A DNA stretch of 64,000 nucleotides from NCBI GenBank assembly GCA_977006965.1, contig OZ345352.1, positions 2,914,001-2,978,000 of the forward strand, read 5' to 3'. Both the position numbers and the translations under genes were made by a program. Positions 7,508 to 17,058 of the stretch are shown in pieces. The notes below the pieces were generated by a model that saw nothing but the letters and a program-made list of their open reading frames with translations, searched no databases and had not been told where the DNA came from. The first letter of the stretch is position 1. The number at the start of each line of letters is the position of its first letter. This DNA is from Phymatolithon calcareum. Lineage: Eukaryota; Rhodophyta; Florideophyceae; Hapalidiales.

Positions 7508-10477
7508 ATGATAATGGATGCCATAAGACTATCCGGATCGTGCGTAGCTGCACTAACTGAAACGCATCTGGGAAGTCACGATTCTAGTCCGCTTCCTTGG
7601 CCGTGCGAAATGACCCCACGAAAGGCCTCACCAATTTCTATTAATGGCCAGAAGAAATCAAGAACCAGCCTTCCGCGAGGAGGTGTCGCCCTTCTCATCC
7701 GACCTGGACTCAAATACCGAATCCTCCGAAAAGATTCGACCCACATGTACCAAATCATGTCAATTGCCGTACTCGGCATCATCGTGGTTGCCGCATATAT
7801 CTCACCTCTCTCCAGCCCCAAGGAGTATATGAAAGCTACAGAAATCCTACGAAGATATGCAACCGGCCCCACATTATTATTCTGTGGGGACTTTAATGCG
7901 AGGCACAAGCTCTGGGACGAAAGACAGAATAACAGAGGACTTGCACTTCTTCGATGGTGCGAGAGCTTTCGTTACAAGATAAATGCGCCAAGAGAGCCAA
8001 CCTTTCATGCACAGTCCCGAAAAAGCTGCATTGATCTATTCATCTGGAAAAGAATCCAGTGCAGTCCGGCAAGACTGCTGAATGGATCTTGGGGAGGGTG
8101 CAGCGATCACCTCCCGGTGGCATGCACATCCAATCTGATGACTCCAAAAATGGAAAAATCGTATACAGTCCCGCTTCATAAACGTTCTGATCCTCTTGCT
8201 AAAGCCCGGGCTGCAGAATACTACAAGAAGCACATACCCGCATTAATCGAAAGATTGGGAACAGTTTCCACTCTGCACGAGCTTGAATCACTGTACGAGA
8301 AAGCTTGCAAGGCCCTCAAATCCCCTTGGCTTGCCGGAAGAAAACCGAGAGGAGGAAGATTCACAAGGTACTGGGACCTCGAGCTAGACAGACTGGCTTA
8401 TAAAAGATCCCGATTGTTTCGGAATGCCAAACTCACGAACGATCCCGACGACTGGCAAGAGTACCGAAAAGTACATAAGACCATCAGGAGCAAAGTAACA
8501 TCGAAAAAACGCAAATGTTTTCAAGAGTTCGTGCAAGACATGTCAAACTCCCCTGCCGACAAGGCCACTGCAATGCTGAGTAAAATCTCGAAACGTAAAC
8601 AAGGTACGTTCTCGAAAAACTCAGCAATGGGCATCCAATTGGAACCGGAAGAATTTCTAGCTTACGCTCATACTATCTCATTCACACTCGAAGACCATGA
8701 GATGGAGAAACTAGCTTTTGACGTCACCCCAGAACTAGAGGATGAAATTGCAGCGGCCATTCATCGGGCCCCAAAACGAAAAGCCGCTGGAGCCGATGGA
8801 ATTTTCTCAGAAATGTTCCAAGCCTCGCCTGAGCTATTTGCGAAACTTATCATATCCCTCTGGAGGGCATGTGGTCGCGTGAAAGAAACCCCCAGCCTCT
8901 GGAACTTGATCAAGCTTCTCCCGTTCTACAAGAAAGGCGACCCAAGAGACCCCGCAAACTACAGACCGATAGCCCTTCTATTGCATACTAGGAAAATCAT
9001 AGAGAGCGCACTGGATAAAATCCTGAGAAAACACTATGGCTTCAATAAGATCCAAACTGGCTTCAGGAAGGGCTCTGGATGCCCGGATGCCGTATTGCAC
9101 ACCATTGCGGCAATCAAAAAAGGTCACAGGAACATTGCCGTTCTCGACCTTTCGAAGGCTTTCGACACCATGCCAAGACACGTTCTATCTCGACTACTCA
9201 AGAAGAGGCTTCCTGCAACACTGGTCTCATGGGTTATGTACTTTCTCCAACCTAGCATGATCTATACTCCTACGGATGACCGAAATAATCGGCTTTTAAT
9301 CAACAAAGGGGTCCCACAAGGATCACCACTATCACCGGCGCTATATAATATCTTCATGGACGTTCTTGCTGAGAGCTTGTCAAGAATTCCGTTTCATTAT
9401 TCTAAAAGCCCGGCCACGTTTCTCGCGGACGACGTCATACTTCGCGCTTTTTCCCCAATAGGGCTTCAGCTGCTCCTGGACATCGCCTCGGACTGGGCCG
9501 CCTCTATCGAGATGGTCTGGAATACAAATGTTGGGAAGAGTTGCGTCATAACTCCCAATGGTGTAAACGAAAGCTTCAAATTCGTTCTTGCAAGAAAAGA
9601 AATCGAGGCTGTGTCCGAAACTACATACCTGGGCATCTCCATATCTTCGAACGGCGTCACAGAAACCTCTACGCTTTCCAGAATAGATGCTGCACAGAAT
9701 CGACTGATGGTTCTAGGAAACATCGGACTCCACGGGAAAGGGTTCGCACCCTCGACATGCTTAAGATTATATAAGGCGCTCGTCCGTCCAATGACAGAGT
9801 ATCTTCTCCCGTTCGCAGATCTGACGCGTAACATCCTTCACGCACAGGACGCCCTAGAGAGTAACCTGTTCTCTAGAATGTTCGGAACCTGGTGCAAGAA
9901 TATGCAGGCCCGCATTCGAGGAATATGCCGCCTGGAATCCATTCAACTACGACAAGCGCATTTGAGCTCCAAGTCCATAACAGTACAGAAATTTCGAAGA
10001 AAACAGGCACTTGAGCTTCCCAAGGGCAGAACACGACTGGCAATATTGAACGCGACAAACGATATGCTTCACAAAGCTCTTCTCTGTACCACTAAAGAAG
10101 AATTTGCACGCACCCTAGACGCTATGACAATTGTAAACGCAAGAACGCTGAAGAACGCAAAAGAAGAATGGGAAGCATGTCTCCCTTCGAAAGCCACAGG
10201 ACGGGAGGGCCGGCGCCCTCCTCAGCCCATCAAGAACGAACTACCACCATTCCTCACCCTCAAAAAAGCGAAGCACAGGCTTCTTTGCACGCACTGGTTA
10301 TTTCACCGCTTTCCATATCCCGGGCAAGAGCAATCAAGAAACGAAGATTCCGAACTCGATGAAGCTCTCACAGTTATCTCAAACTTAATGCCAAAGCAAC
10401 GACTTTCCGATATTCAAAAAGAGATGCTAGAAATGGCAGTTGATACGGTCCAAAGAAAATGTCCGAAATCAAAATGA
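7508..10477 (+). CDS. LINE-A ORF2: EEP endonuclease-reverse transcriptase
   Basis: Target-primed reverse transcription enzyme. The N-terminal exonuclease-endonuclease-phosphatase domain shows LTETHL, GDFNARHKLWD (about residue 127), CIDLFI and SDHLPVA (about 199), so its catalytic set is present. The RT follows: AAGADGIFSEMF, ANYRPIALL, FRKGSG, AVLDLSKAFDT, GVPQGSPLSP (about 601), FLADDVILRA (about 638, the catalytic DD), VGKSCV and YLGISIS. A ~250-residue C-terminal region ends the protein. No RNase H is visible. The first ATG is at 7508, but the first endonuclease strand (FLNFNVAGAKNK) lies upstream in the same open frame, which starts at 7427 with no ATG. Translation must therefore begin upstream by reinitiation, a non-AUG codon or readthrough, or else a start codon has been lost. 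Confidence 0.93.
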   Translation: MIMDAIRLSGSCVAALTETHLGSHDSSPLPWPCEMTPRKASPISINGQKKSRTSLPRGGVALLIRPGLKYRILRKDSTHMYQIMSIAVLGIIVVAAYISPLSSPKEYMKATEILRRYATGPTLLFCGDFNARHKLWDERQNNRGLALLRWCESFRYKINAPREPTFHAQSRKSCIDLFIWKRIQCSPARLLNGSWGGCSDHLPVACTSNLMTPKMEKSYTVPLHKRSDPLAKARAAEYYKKHIPALIERLGTVSTLHELESLYEKACKALKSPWLAGRKPRGGRFTRYWDLELDRLAYKRSRLFRNAKLTNDPDDWQEYRKVHKTIRSKVTSKKRKCFQEFVQDMSNSPADKATAMLSKISKRKQGTFSKNSAMGIQLEPEEFLAYAHTISFTLEDHEMEKLAFDVTPELEDEIAAAIHRAPKRKAAGADGIFSEMFQASPELFAKLIISLWRACGRVKETPSLWNLIKLLPFYKKGDPRDPANYRPIALLLHTRKIIESALDKILRKHYGFNKIQTGFRKGSGCPDAVLHTIAAIKKGHRNIAVLDLSKAFDTMPRHVLSRLLKKRLPATLVSWVMYFLQPSMIYTPTDDRNNRLLINKGVPQGSPLSPALYNIFMDVLAESLSRIPFHYSKSPATFLADDVILRAFSPIGLQLLLDIASDWAASIEMVWNTNVGKSCVITPNGVNESFKFVLARKEIEAVSETTYLGISISSNGVTETSTLSRIDAAQNRLMVLGNIGLHGKGFAPSTCLRLYKALVRPMTEYLLPFADLTRNILHAQDALESNLFSRMFGTWCKNMQARIRGICRLESIQLRQAHLSSKSITVQKFRRKQALELPKGRTRLAILNATNDMLHKALLCTTKEEFARTLDAMTIVNARTLKNAKEEWEACLPSKATGREGRRPPQPIKNELPPFLTLKKAKHRLLCTHWLFHRFPYPGQEQSRNEDSELDEALTVISNLMPKQRLSDIQKEMLEMAVDTVQRKCPKSK

Positions 10478-10583
10478 AAACGTAAGCGAAGGATTGTAGC
10501 GCATCGAAAAGTCTCTCAGGTGCAATGATAATTGACTAAGGGAGCTTCAATAAAACAGAAATCCATCCATCCCTACAAATATT
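10478..10583 (+). other. LINE-A 3' UTR, tail and TSD
   Basis: Short 3' UTR (GGATTGTAGCGC...GGAGCTTCAATAAAACAG) followed by ATCC repeats and the second CCCTACAAATATT duplication. The UTR is repeated almost base for base at 10748-10853. Confidence 0.85.
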
Positions 10584-10623
10584 CATTACGTAAATTGGAC
10601 CATACTTCAGAAACATGCTCGCA

Positions 10624-10853
10624 GATTCCGAACTCGATGAAGCTCTCACAGTTATCTCAAACTTAATGCCAAAGCAACGACTTTCCGATATTCAAAAAGA
10701 GATGCTAGAAATGGCAGTTGATACGGTCCAAAGAAAATGTCCGAAATCAAAATGAAAACGTAAGCGAAGGATTGTAGCGCAACGAAAAGTCTCTCAGGTG
10801 CAATGATAATTGACTAAGGGAGCTTCAATAAAACAGAAATCCATCCATCCGTC
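10624..10853 (+). mobile_element. 5'-truncated LINE-A copy
   Basis: A ~230-bp second copy of the LINE-A 3' end, from the codons for the C-terminal DSELDEALT onward. I find one mismatch (GCGCATCG versus GCGCAACG) before the ATCCATCC tail. It lies 40 bp after the full-length element. The flanking ATTAC-G/T-TAAATT words on each side are similar but do not abut it cleanly, so I cannot call a TSD. Its reverse complement provides the last codons and stop of the adjacent minus-strand gene. Confidence 0.85.
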
Positions 10854-11646
10854 CATTACTTAAATTTCTGAACATGACGGCAAAAAACGCAATGATAATC
10901 AAAACCGCTCCAAAAGCTCCGCCCACAGTGGCTGCGATTTTTCCAGCCTTCATGCGACGACGCGGACCCTTGCCAGTGACGCACTTGCCATTATCGCATC
11001 CATCCTTCCTATCCGCGCAATGCTCGCTCTTCTCACAGTATTCGTCAGTTCCAGCCTTGTTTCGGCATCGACGCGAGGTGCTTGCCCAACTTTTCTTACT
11101 GCAAACAAGTGGCTTTTTGCATCCGCGGTCAGACTTGCATCTATCAAGATACTCTCCGTCAGAGTTGCGACACTTTCCACCGTTGCACACGTCGTCCTTA
11201 TCCTTACAATGAGCGGTAGACTCACAATATCGATTTGTCTTGCTCTTTCTGCGACATTTGCGGTCATTGTTCTTAGTAGAGCCAAGACTGCAGATGTACG
11301 GCGACTTGCAAATTTCATCTTGCGTGCACAACTCTCCCGCTTCCCCGCTTGGCACTACACAAGCGTTTTCGATACAAAGACCGCCAAATGCGTCGCACTC
11401 TATAGAGCGCTCACAGTAATCACCTTCAGCGGTTTTCCGACGACATTTTCTGTTCTCATCGCTTGGCTCTTGGCGCTTGCAGATGAACGGGAATACACAT
11501 TCTGCGTCAGCGTAGCATCTGTCGCCATAATTTCGGACTACCGATTCAAGCTCAGAGGTCGATGCGGTCAGAGTGGTAGCGGATATGATGCATACTGCGA
11601 GCAGCAGAGCTGAGTGCGGAATTGTAGGACGAATATGGAATCCCAT
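10825..11646 (-). CDS. Cysteine-rich single-pass membrane protein with LINE-derived C-terminus
   Basis: Predicted cell-surface protein of unknown function. The preferred start is the ATG at 11646 (MGFHIRPTIPHSALLLAVCI), which gives a signal peptide; the frame is open with another ATG at 11886. The ectodomain has four Cys-rich repeats of the form C-x5-C-x4/5-C...CRxK...YCE-x4-C...C, resembling EB-module or Dickkopf-type spacing. A basic stop-transfer (GPRRRMKAG) and a ~22-residue membrane helix (IAATVGGAFGAVLIIIAFFA) follow. The paralogue at 14151-14945 has the same repeats and then a different ~15-residue tail. Here the final residues GRMDGFLFY and the stop TGA are the reverse complement of the LINE-A tail, so the insertion replaced the native C-terminus. 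Confidence 0.75.
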   Translation of the reverse strand: MGFHIRPTIPHSALLLAVCIISATTLTASTSELESVVRNYGDRCYADAECVFPFICKRQEPSDENRKCRRKTAEGDYCERSIECDAFGGLCIENACVVPSGEAGELCTQDEICKSPYICSLGSTKNNDRKCRRKSKTNRYCESTAHCKDKDDVCNGGKCRNSDGEYLDRCKSDRGCKKPLVCSKKSWASTSRRCRNKAGTDEYCEKSEHCADRKDGCDNGKCVTGKGPRRRMKAGKIAATVGGAFGAVLIIIAFFAVMFRNLSNGRMDGFLFY

Positions 11647-11886
11647 TCTCGGAGTATCCACATCGAATGTGCTAGAAATTTTGGACAAGATTGGGTTTTT
11701 GTCGCTTGGACGAGACTTTCGGTCAAGTTGACTATATAAAAGCCGAAGGTCTTCACACCGGTTTTTTATACACCAGCCGGCAACGTAACAGAGTGGGATA
11801 GGAAGTGGAAGTTTGATATCCCGTTGAATTATACTTCTGAAGGAATGGGCCATTTCATGTGGCCACAACGTAGATATTGAAAACAT

Positions 11887-13994
11887 GCGAATTGCAAATT
11901 GTGCCCCCTTTGTTCGTGCCAGATGAAAATAACAGCTTAAAAGGTAGGTACAGCGATGAGTTGTTGGTCGCTATTGTCTAGAAGGACTCTGTTGATGGAA
12001 TAAGTTTTTCTGTTCTATCGCGAACTTCCGGCTCAAGGTTTCGTTTTGAGCCTCATCGTGTCTTCAGATTACAGAGACACAGGCCGCGTGTCCACTCGGT
12101 ATTACGTCGCGCGGCTACCGTATCCTTCTGGTTACAGGATGACGTGCAAATGCGCCGATGTATGGAGCGCGAACTTCATGTTCGCTCGCTTGTCACCTAT
12201 TGCGCATCTGCTGAATTGTACTTGTGTTAGTAACTGCGGGGAAGTAACCCACGCGTATGTAGCACGTTTTAAACAGAGTTATCAGCGCCTACTCACTCTT
12301 GCAGTATACTGCAGGGTGCTGCTGATACTCGAAGATTGGATCTAGAGCTTTTGTAGGTTTGCTCAGGACAGTACAAAGAAGGGATAGAGCTTGAGTCTCA
12401 ATAAAATCGGCACTCAACAACGAAAACCTCAACACATCGGTTACTTTCTACAGACTCTTCTAGTTCAACATTGCTAATTTGCGTATTTTTTGCCACAGCT
12501 CGATAGAACAAAAGCTTTTATACTCCACTGGGATGTTTGGCTTCAGATAACCTGATACTGTGCAAGCAGGAATAATGAGGACCCTGGGAGAGCTCTTCTG
12601 CGAAAAACCGTATGTCGACGAGCATCAAGCATTACTTGGCACGGAAAGGTTTATCCAGTCCGTTGGCGCGATGCTTGTTGCAAGCAAGGTCGTTACTTTA
12701 GGGCACAATTCTGCGGACAAAGTTTTCAAACACAGGGGACGCAGCGACATATTTGAGTAAATCTCACTAACCTGGAGGAGTCTTGACTTTCAGGGGTGTG
12801 CAAGAGCGCATCTTTAATATTAAAAGTTCAAATTCGCTACCTCAACGTTTGAGCATTGGGCACCTTACAGCCCACGTGAAACAAAAGTAAGTTACCGTAA
12901 AATAGACGACTTAGCAAACACAAAATGCTCTTGCTGCTGAAACGCAACAGCTCTAAGCGAAATGCTGTTGGGTGAATACACCGGGCCGAAGTGCTTCTGG
13001 GGTATCGCTGATGCTCCTTCCCGACCACATTATCACAGACGAGAACTTTTCATGGCACAAGCATATGTATGCATGTCGTGAGGCAATGATAATAAGATCC
13101 AGCCTGGCAGAGCACAAAATTATGGAACAGTATTATGCGGTTTGACATTGCATGCGGTAATTTGCAGAACACTCCAGCAATCTAATGGAAAGAGAACAGA
13201 AAGAGCATTTTAATTTTTCATACTCCAATTCTAGCTCTGGACGAAGCCGAGAATTCGACAGGGATCAGCATAGTCGTTGTTTTACTTTGAGATACATTTT
13301 CCATGTAGCGTGCAAGCAACCTCTCATTCTCCACTGAAATGGTTTTTTTGCAAGGAACTAATCGGGTGGGTCTATTTGTTTCAACGCGTATAGGCAGTTG
13401 TGCGCGGTATGTTGCACTCTCAGGGTCGGCAAAGTAGTCAGCACTCGCTCTCGCTAATTGAGGCTTGCTTGAGATGCGATCCTTTACTCGCTGCGATGAG
13501 CGTTTCCTTTTAAGCTATCGGAATCTCCAACACACGCGCGAGTCAGTCACCCAAATTGGCGATCTATTGGTGCCTCACATCCTGTGATTATTTCGACTGT
13601 CGGGTCTGTCCGTTATTACGAGCTGACACTTGCGGGTGACCACCCGACGTGGTCGCTCATAGGAGGTCCCCTAAGTCTTGCGTTGTCACTGTCTTTCTTA
13701 GCCTTCTTGTTTCGCCATTGACCGAGCTCATATTGCAAGCCACTGTCATGGCGCAAGTAGAAAGGTCATAGTGGAAATAACATATGCTTGTATGCAAGAA
13801 AATTCCCATGAAGTCACGAAAAATCTCTCGTCGGGGAAAGAAGAATGCTGCATGAGCCATGGAAACTAGTTGCATATCTCCTTTGTGTAGACTGGAGACG
13901 TCTTGCTTATGAAAAAGCGAATTATTGCAGAAGATAGTTTTGCTATGAGCGAAAAACTAAAAGTGGCACTACTGTGGTCTAATTTAGGACTCAA
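11887..13994. other. Intergenic, no gene recognised
   Basis: About 2.1 kb between the two paralogous Cys-rich genes. Short open frames (12046-12345, 12560-12760 and others) show no domain. The words at 13409-13500 (CACTCTCAGGGTCGGCAAA...CGATCCTTTACT) resemble 59733-59825, suggesting a diverged dispersed repeat. Nothing else is recognisable. Confidence 0.4.
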
Positions 13995-14115
13995 TAAGAA
14001 GAAGAAGAAAGGTAGATTTTTATTTACCATCGCATCTGCTGACGCGTGGGGCAACTTTCCTATTGCCAAGAGGTTTTGGCTGGATTCTGTCTATGGAAGA
14101 GTTTCTTTTAGGTCT
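13995..14115 (-). repeat. Short interspersed repeat (S family), copy 2
   Basis: Minus-strand copy: GTTGCCCCACGCGTCAGCAG, ATGCGATGGTAAATAAAAAT, CTACCTTTCTTCTTCTTC. The part upstream of the hairpin (AGAATCCAGCCAAAACCTCT) matches the copies at 34.05 and 55.3 kb. The conserved GCGTC-AGCA-GATGC stem-loop precedes AATAAA and the pyrimidine tail. Confidence 0.75.
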
Positions 14116-14150
14116 TAGTGGGCTAGTTGAGGTTTTAGCTCCTCAGGGCA

Positions 14151-14945
14151 TCAGTACCGTGGATCGAAACCACGAAGCTTGACACCCATCGCGGTAAGAG
14201 TGTACAAAATGACCAAAAATATGACCATGACGCCCACAACGACGCCGACAGCAATACCCAGAATTTTCACAGTGCTTAGACCACGACGCTGCCCCTTTCC
14301 GGGAGTGCACATGCCTTCAAAGCATCCATCTTCTTTCTCATCGCAATGCTCACTTTTTTCGCAGTATTCACCAGATGCAGCCATATACCTGCAACGACGC
14401 GATGTGCTTTTCGGACTCTTCTTGCTGCAGACAAGCTGCCTTTGGCATCGACGGTCATTTTTGCAACGATCAAGATAGTCTCCAGTAGAAACACGACAAA
14501 TTTTGTCCATACAAATGTCATCTTCCTTTTCGCAGTGCGCAGTCGATTCACAGTACTTATTTGTGTAGCTCTTGTCACGGCATTTGCGTTCCTTGCTGTC
14601 TGCAGAACCTAGGCTGCAAATGTATTGCGGTTTGCAGTTCCCACTCACCTTGCAAAGTTGCACCTTATCCCCGGTGGAATTTGTGCATTTATTTTCAATG
14701 CAGAGTACACCATACCGAACACCTTTACCGTCACAGTGGTCGGAAAGCTCGCAGTATGAGCCCTTCTTTGCCTTGCGACCGCAAGTTTGGTAGACGTCTT
14801 TTTCCTTTTGTCGCTTGCACACATATGGAAAAGAGCAATCGGAGGTCAGGGAGCATTTCTCACCAGGCATGCGCGCGGAAGGCTTCAGGTCAGCAGAAAC
14901 TGCGAGAGTGATACATGTCGCAAAAAGACATAGATAGAGTCGCAT
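14151..14945 (-). CDS. Cysteine-rich single-pass membrane protein (paralogue)
   Basis: Predicted 264 residues, unknown function. The ATG at 14945 gives a signal peptide (MRLYLCLFATCITLAVSADL); the frame upstream has no ATG. Four Cys-rich repeats match those of the gene at 10825-11646 almost Cys for Cys (CSFPYVCKRQ, YICSLGS, CESTAHC, DYLDRCK, LVCSKKS, YCEKSEHC). A basic GQRRGLSTVK junction, a ~25-residue membrane helix (GIAVGVVVGVMVIFLVILYT) and a short cytoplasmic tail (GVKLRGFDPRY) follow. The two genes lie in the same orientation about 3 kb apart, which suggests tandem duplication. A surface receptor-like or wall-interaction role is only a guess. Confidence 0.75.
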   Translation of the reverse strand: MRLYLCLFATCITLAVSADLKPSARMPGEKCSLTSDCSFPYVCKRQKEKDVYQTCGRKAKKGSYCELSDHCDGKGVRYGVLCIENKCTNSTGDKVQLCKVSGNCKPQYICSLGSADSKERKCRDKSYTNKYCESTAHCEKEDDICMDKICRVSTGDYLDRCKNDRRCQRQLVCSKKSPKSTSRRCRYMAASGEYCEKSEHCDEKEDGCFEGMCTPGKGQRRGLSTVKILGIAVGVVVGVMVIFLVILYTLTAMGVKLRGFDPRY

Positions 14946-15328
14946 TCTTTGCCAAAGTTTATGCCTGGTATGATATTGAATAAATAGCAAACCTCCTTAA
15001 ACATTCTCCACAAGTTATATTCTAACGGAGCCAGCTTTGTTCTTCTGTTGGAAAAGCCCGGAGCACAAAATGTTAATGTTCTGAACATTGGGTCTTACGC
15101 GTCCGCGGTGCGGTCCTATTGGAAAAGCAGTTCAGTTAAAAGACAGGCCTAAGGCCCGAAAACTTAATGAACTGAACTCGAAAGCATTCTGGCGCGATAG
15201 AAATGGCTTCAATGGCTCTCACGTGCCCCGCTTATTGCTATCGTTCCCAAATTCTGGAATTATTCTTGAGAACTTTTCACGTTGGTCATCGTATGACATG
15301 GGTCGAACCATTCAATGCGTATGGACAC
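14946..15328. other. Short intergenic stretch
   Basis: Holds the 5' flank of the minus-strand Cys-rich gene and an 81-codon open frame (15088-15333) without a recognisable domain. Its end at 15329-15339 is the left TSD of the LINE-E insertion, so this DNA was once continuous with 16045 onward. Confidence 0.4.
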
Positions 15329-15339
15329 ATTAAAATGCT

Positions 15340-16044
15340 GAAATGAGCGAGAATCCGAACCCCGTAGTCCAAATCAAGTCGAGAAAACACAGACTTTGGG
15401 CAGTCAAATGATTTTTCGGGCGCTTCCCTCCTCGAGATCCCTCGGCATATATCAACAACTACGACGAACTAGCAGCGATGCTGCTAGAAATCCTTCAACG
15501 CAACCTAACGCAGACGCAGATGAATGATAGCGCAGAAGTCGAAGTGAAACAAGCGATGGAAAAACTAATGATGCTAGAAAACGAGATGCAAGAGGACATG
15601 ATGGTGTGATGATGGAGGCGATATGCTGTAGTCTTCCCTTGAAGGGTTACAGCGCAATGGGGGAAATTGTATGTTTTTATTTTACAAGCCCTCAACGCCG
15701 GTATTCACCATCAACAGAGCAGCTTGGGTCTCATTCGCGGAATGTTTCGGGGTCAGCGCTCTTGACTTGGTCTTCAGCGGGGCAGCGTTCTTCATTGCGA
15801 CAACCGATTTCGGCGGAGAGCCGCCAAAATGCGCGCATTCGTCAAAGCATTCGTCGTGGTCACAAATACCGGCGCGGGCTACCCGCCCGCGCCGGAAATC
15901 TTCAGTTTCGTGTCTCGTGGACCGTTCGGTCCGGTGCTAAATCTTCTTGGCGTGCGTTACAGCGCAATGCGAAGCTGCTCTGGTGTCGGCGTCTGCCGGC
16001 GTTGAGGGCTTCTAAAATAAAAACCTGCAATTCCCCCACCCCCT
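15340..16044 (+). mobile_element. LINE-E: 5'-truncated non-LTR copy, itself interrupted
   Basis: Flanked by the 11-bp repeat ATTAAAATGCT (15329-15339 and 16045-16055). The plus-strand coding remnant reads KHRLWAVK, a stop, then FFGRFPP and an acidic/Met-rich tail to about 15609. This matches the C-terminal block of LINE-B (RQLAIKWAFGRFPP). A 3' UTR follows and ends TAAAATAAAAACCTGCAATT then CCCCC. It is split at 15658/15956 by a related minus-strand copy. Confidence 0.8.
15659..15955 (-). mobile_element. Nested LINE-E copy in opposite orientation
   Basis: A 297-bp insertion flanked by the exact 13-bp duplication GTTACAGCGCAAT (15646-15658 and 15956-15968). Read on the minus strand it ends GGCGTTGAGGGCTTGTAAAA, TAAAAACATACAATT, CCCCC, the same 3' end as its host. 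The two 3' ends in opposite orientation mimic the terminal inverted repeats of a MITE. A GC-rich hairpin (CCGGCGCGGGCTACCCGCCC) lies near 15869. Confidence 0.85.
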
Positions 16045-16055
16045 ATTAAAATGCT

Positions 16056-16487
16056 AGATCTGTGGCGTTGCACTGAAAGCAGGCCCTACACTGTTCAATA
16101 TTCTCATGGACGCCTTGGCAGAAAGGCTATGAGCATCAACGATTCTAATGCGAGTCTTCGCTTTCATCTGTTTGCTGACGACGTCACAGTAATTGCGAGG
16201 AATGAAGAAGAGCTTCATAAAGTGCTCCATGAATGCTCCGAATTAGCGCATGTCTATCGAACGACTTGGTCGACCCGAAAGAGCTCAGTCGTACTCCTAA
16301 GTCGAAGGATTGGACTACCGTTTCTTCTGGCGAATGAGGAAGTTCAAAGAAGACACGCTGCACAATATCTCAGTTCGGCAATTGACGAGAACGGAATTCA
16401 TGACGACAGGCTCCTGGAGCGATTAAAAAGCGCTGGCGCAAAAGTGTGGCTCATGAGTACCCTAGGCATGACAAGGAAAGGAAGCAG
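16056..16487 (+). pseudogene. LINE-C reverse transcriptase fragment (left half)
   Basis: RT palm remnant. It begins CGVALKAGPTLFNILMDALA (the PQGSPLSPxLYNIFMD block with substitutions) and hits a frameshift/stop near 16130. It continues in another frame with FHLFADDVTVIA (the catalytic FADD), a palm region and ending LGMTRKGS. The right half resumes at 31544 with the duplicated AAGGAAAGGAAGCAG, then STEKCIRLFKAFIRPVYEYA. It is therefore a decayed element cut by a later 15-kb insertion. Confidence 0.85.
16473..16487 (+). repeat. 15-bp TSD bracketing the 16.5-31.5 kb block
   Basis: AAGGAAAGGAAGCAG at 16473-16487 is repeated exactly at 31544-31558, directly after the A-rich tail of LINE-B. It falls within the coding sequence of the interrupted RT on both sides. 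Joining the halves through one copy restores an uninterrupted RT reading through this point. Confidence 0.8.
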
Positions 16488-17058
16488 AGTGCAGCACAAG
16501 AAGTTTTTTTCGCGGACCGATCGGGTCTAGCCAACAGTCGCGCCACTAACGCAGCGGATTCGCGAGTAGGGCGAGCCCCACTTGAGAAGGCACAATGAAA
16601 ACAGGAAACCAGCACAAATATGATGCAAGGACGCAGTTGAATTCTGAATAAATTGAGCTGCATTCCCGGCGATTTCCCACCTGCCTGCAGAGCATCACCA
16701 GGGCATGTCCTAGATTCCAACGTCCTCGTTCCACCTCGCCTCATGAGGCAAGAGGCAGGCCGCCTGGCAAGCTCAATGTGGCCCGTGTGGGGCATTGCCC
16801 CACCGCATCACGAGTATCTGAAAGCCCCTTGGTCCTCGCCCTTGAGAACTCAATCAAATTGTCTGGAACAATGACTTGAATTTTCCTCAGTGATCCAAAT
16901 TAGAAAATAGATCAAAGAGATATAGAATATGCACCCGGCCGATCATCATCGAAACGACCTAATCTCGTTGACGTTTACGAAGCGTCTTCTACAGCACAAA
17001 GCTGCGTCAGAGAATCACTGTTCGTCCCTCCAGGATTTGGTTCAGCTTATAACTTCAG
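16488..17058. other. Leader between TSD and KDZ gene
   Basis: Presumed LINE-B 5' end followed by KDZ upstream DNA. It contains a perfect hairpin GTGGGGCATTGCCCCAC near 16787-16803. No coding sequence is recognised. The junction between the two elements is not visible with certainty. Confidence 0.35.

Larger units (their letters stand above)
5275..10570 (+). mobile_element. LINE-A: full-length non-LTR retrotransposon
   Basis: A 5.3-kb two-ORF element. It has a short leader (5275-5382), a zinc-finger/coiled ORF1, an endonuclease-RT ORF2, and a 3' UTR (10478-10554) containing a CAATAAAA signal and ending in ATCC repeats. An exact 13-bp TSD flanks it. No LTR is present. The RT and endonuclease motifs look intact and a near-identical truncated copy lies just downstream, so the family moved recently. 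The two-ORF layout with an EEP endonuclease resembles the Jockey/CR1-type group, but I cannot assign a clade by eye. Confidence 0.92.

Noticed and set aside
15659-16040. A MITE with ~40-bp terminal inverted repeats starting GGGGGAAATTG
   Set aside because: The two inverted ends are the 3' ends of two LINE-E copies in opposite orientation. The inner one has its own 13-bp TSD (GTTACAGCGCAAT) and the outer one an 11-bp TSD, which a MITE would not produce.
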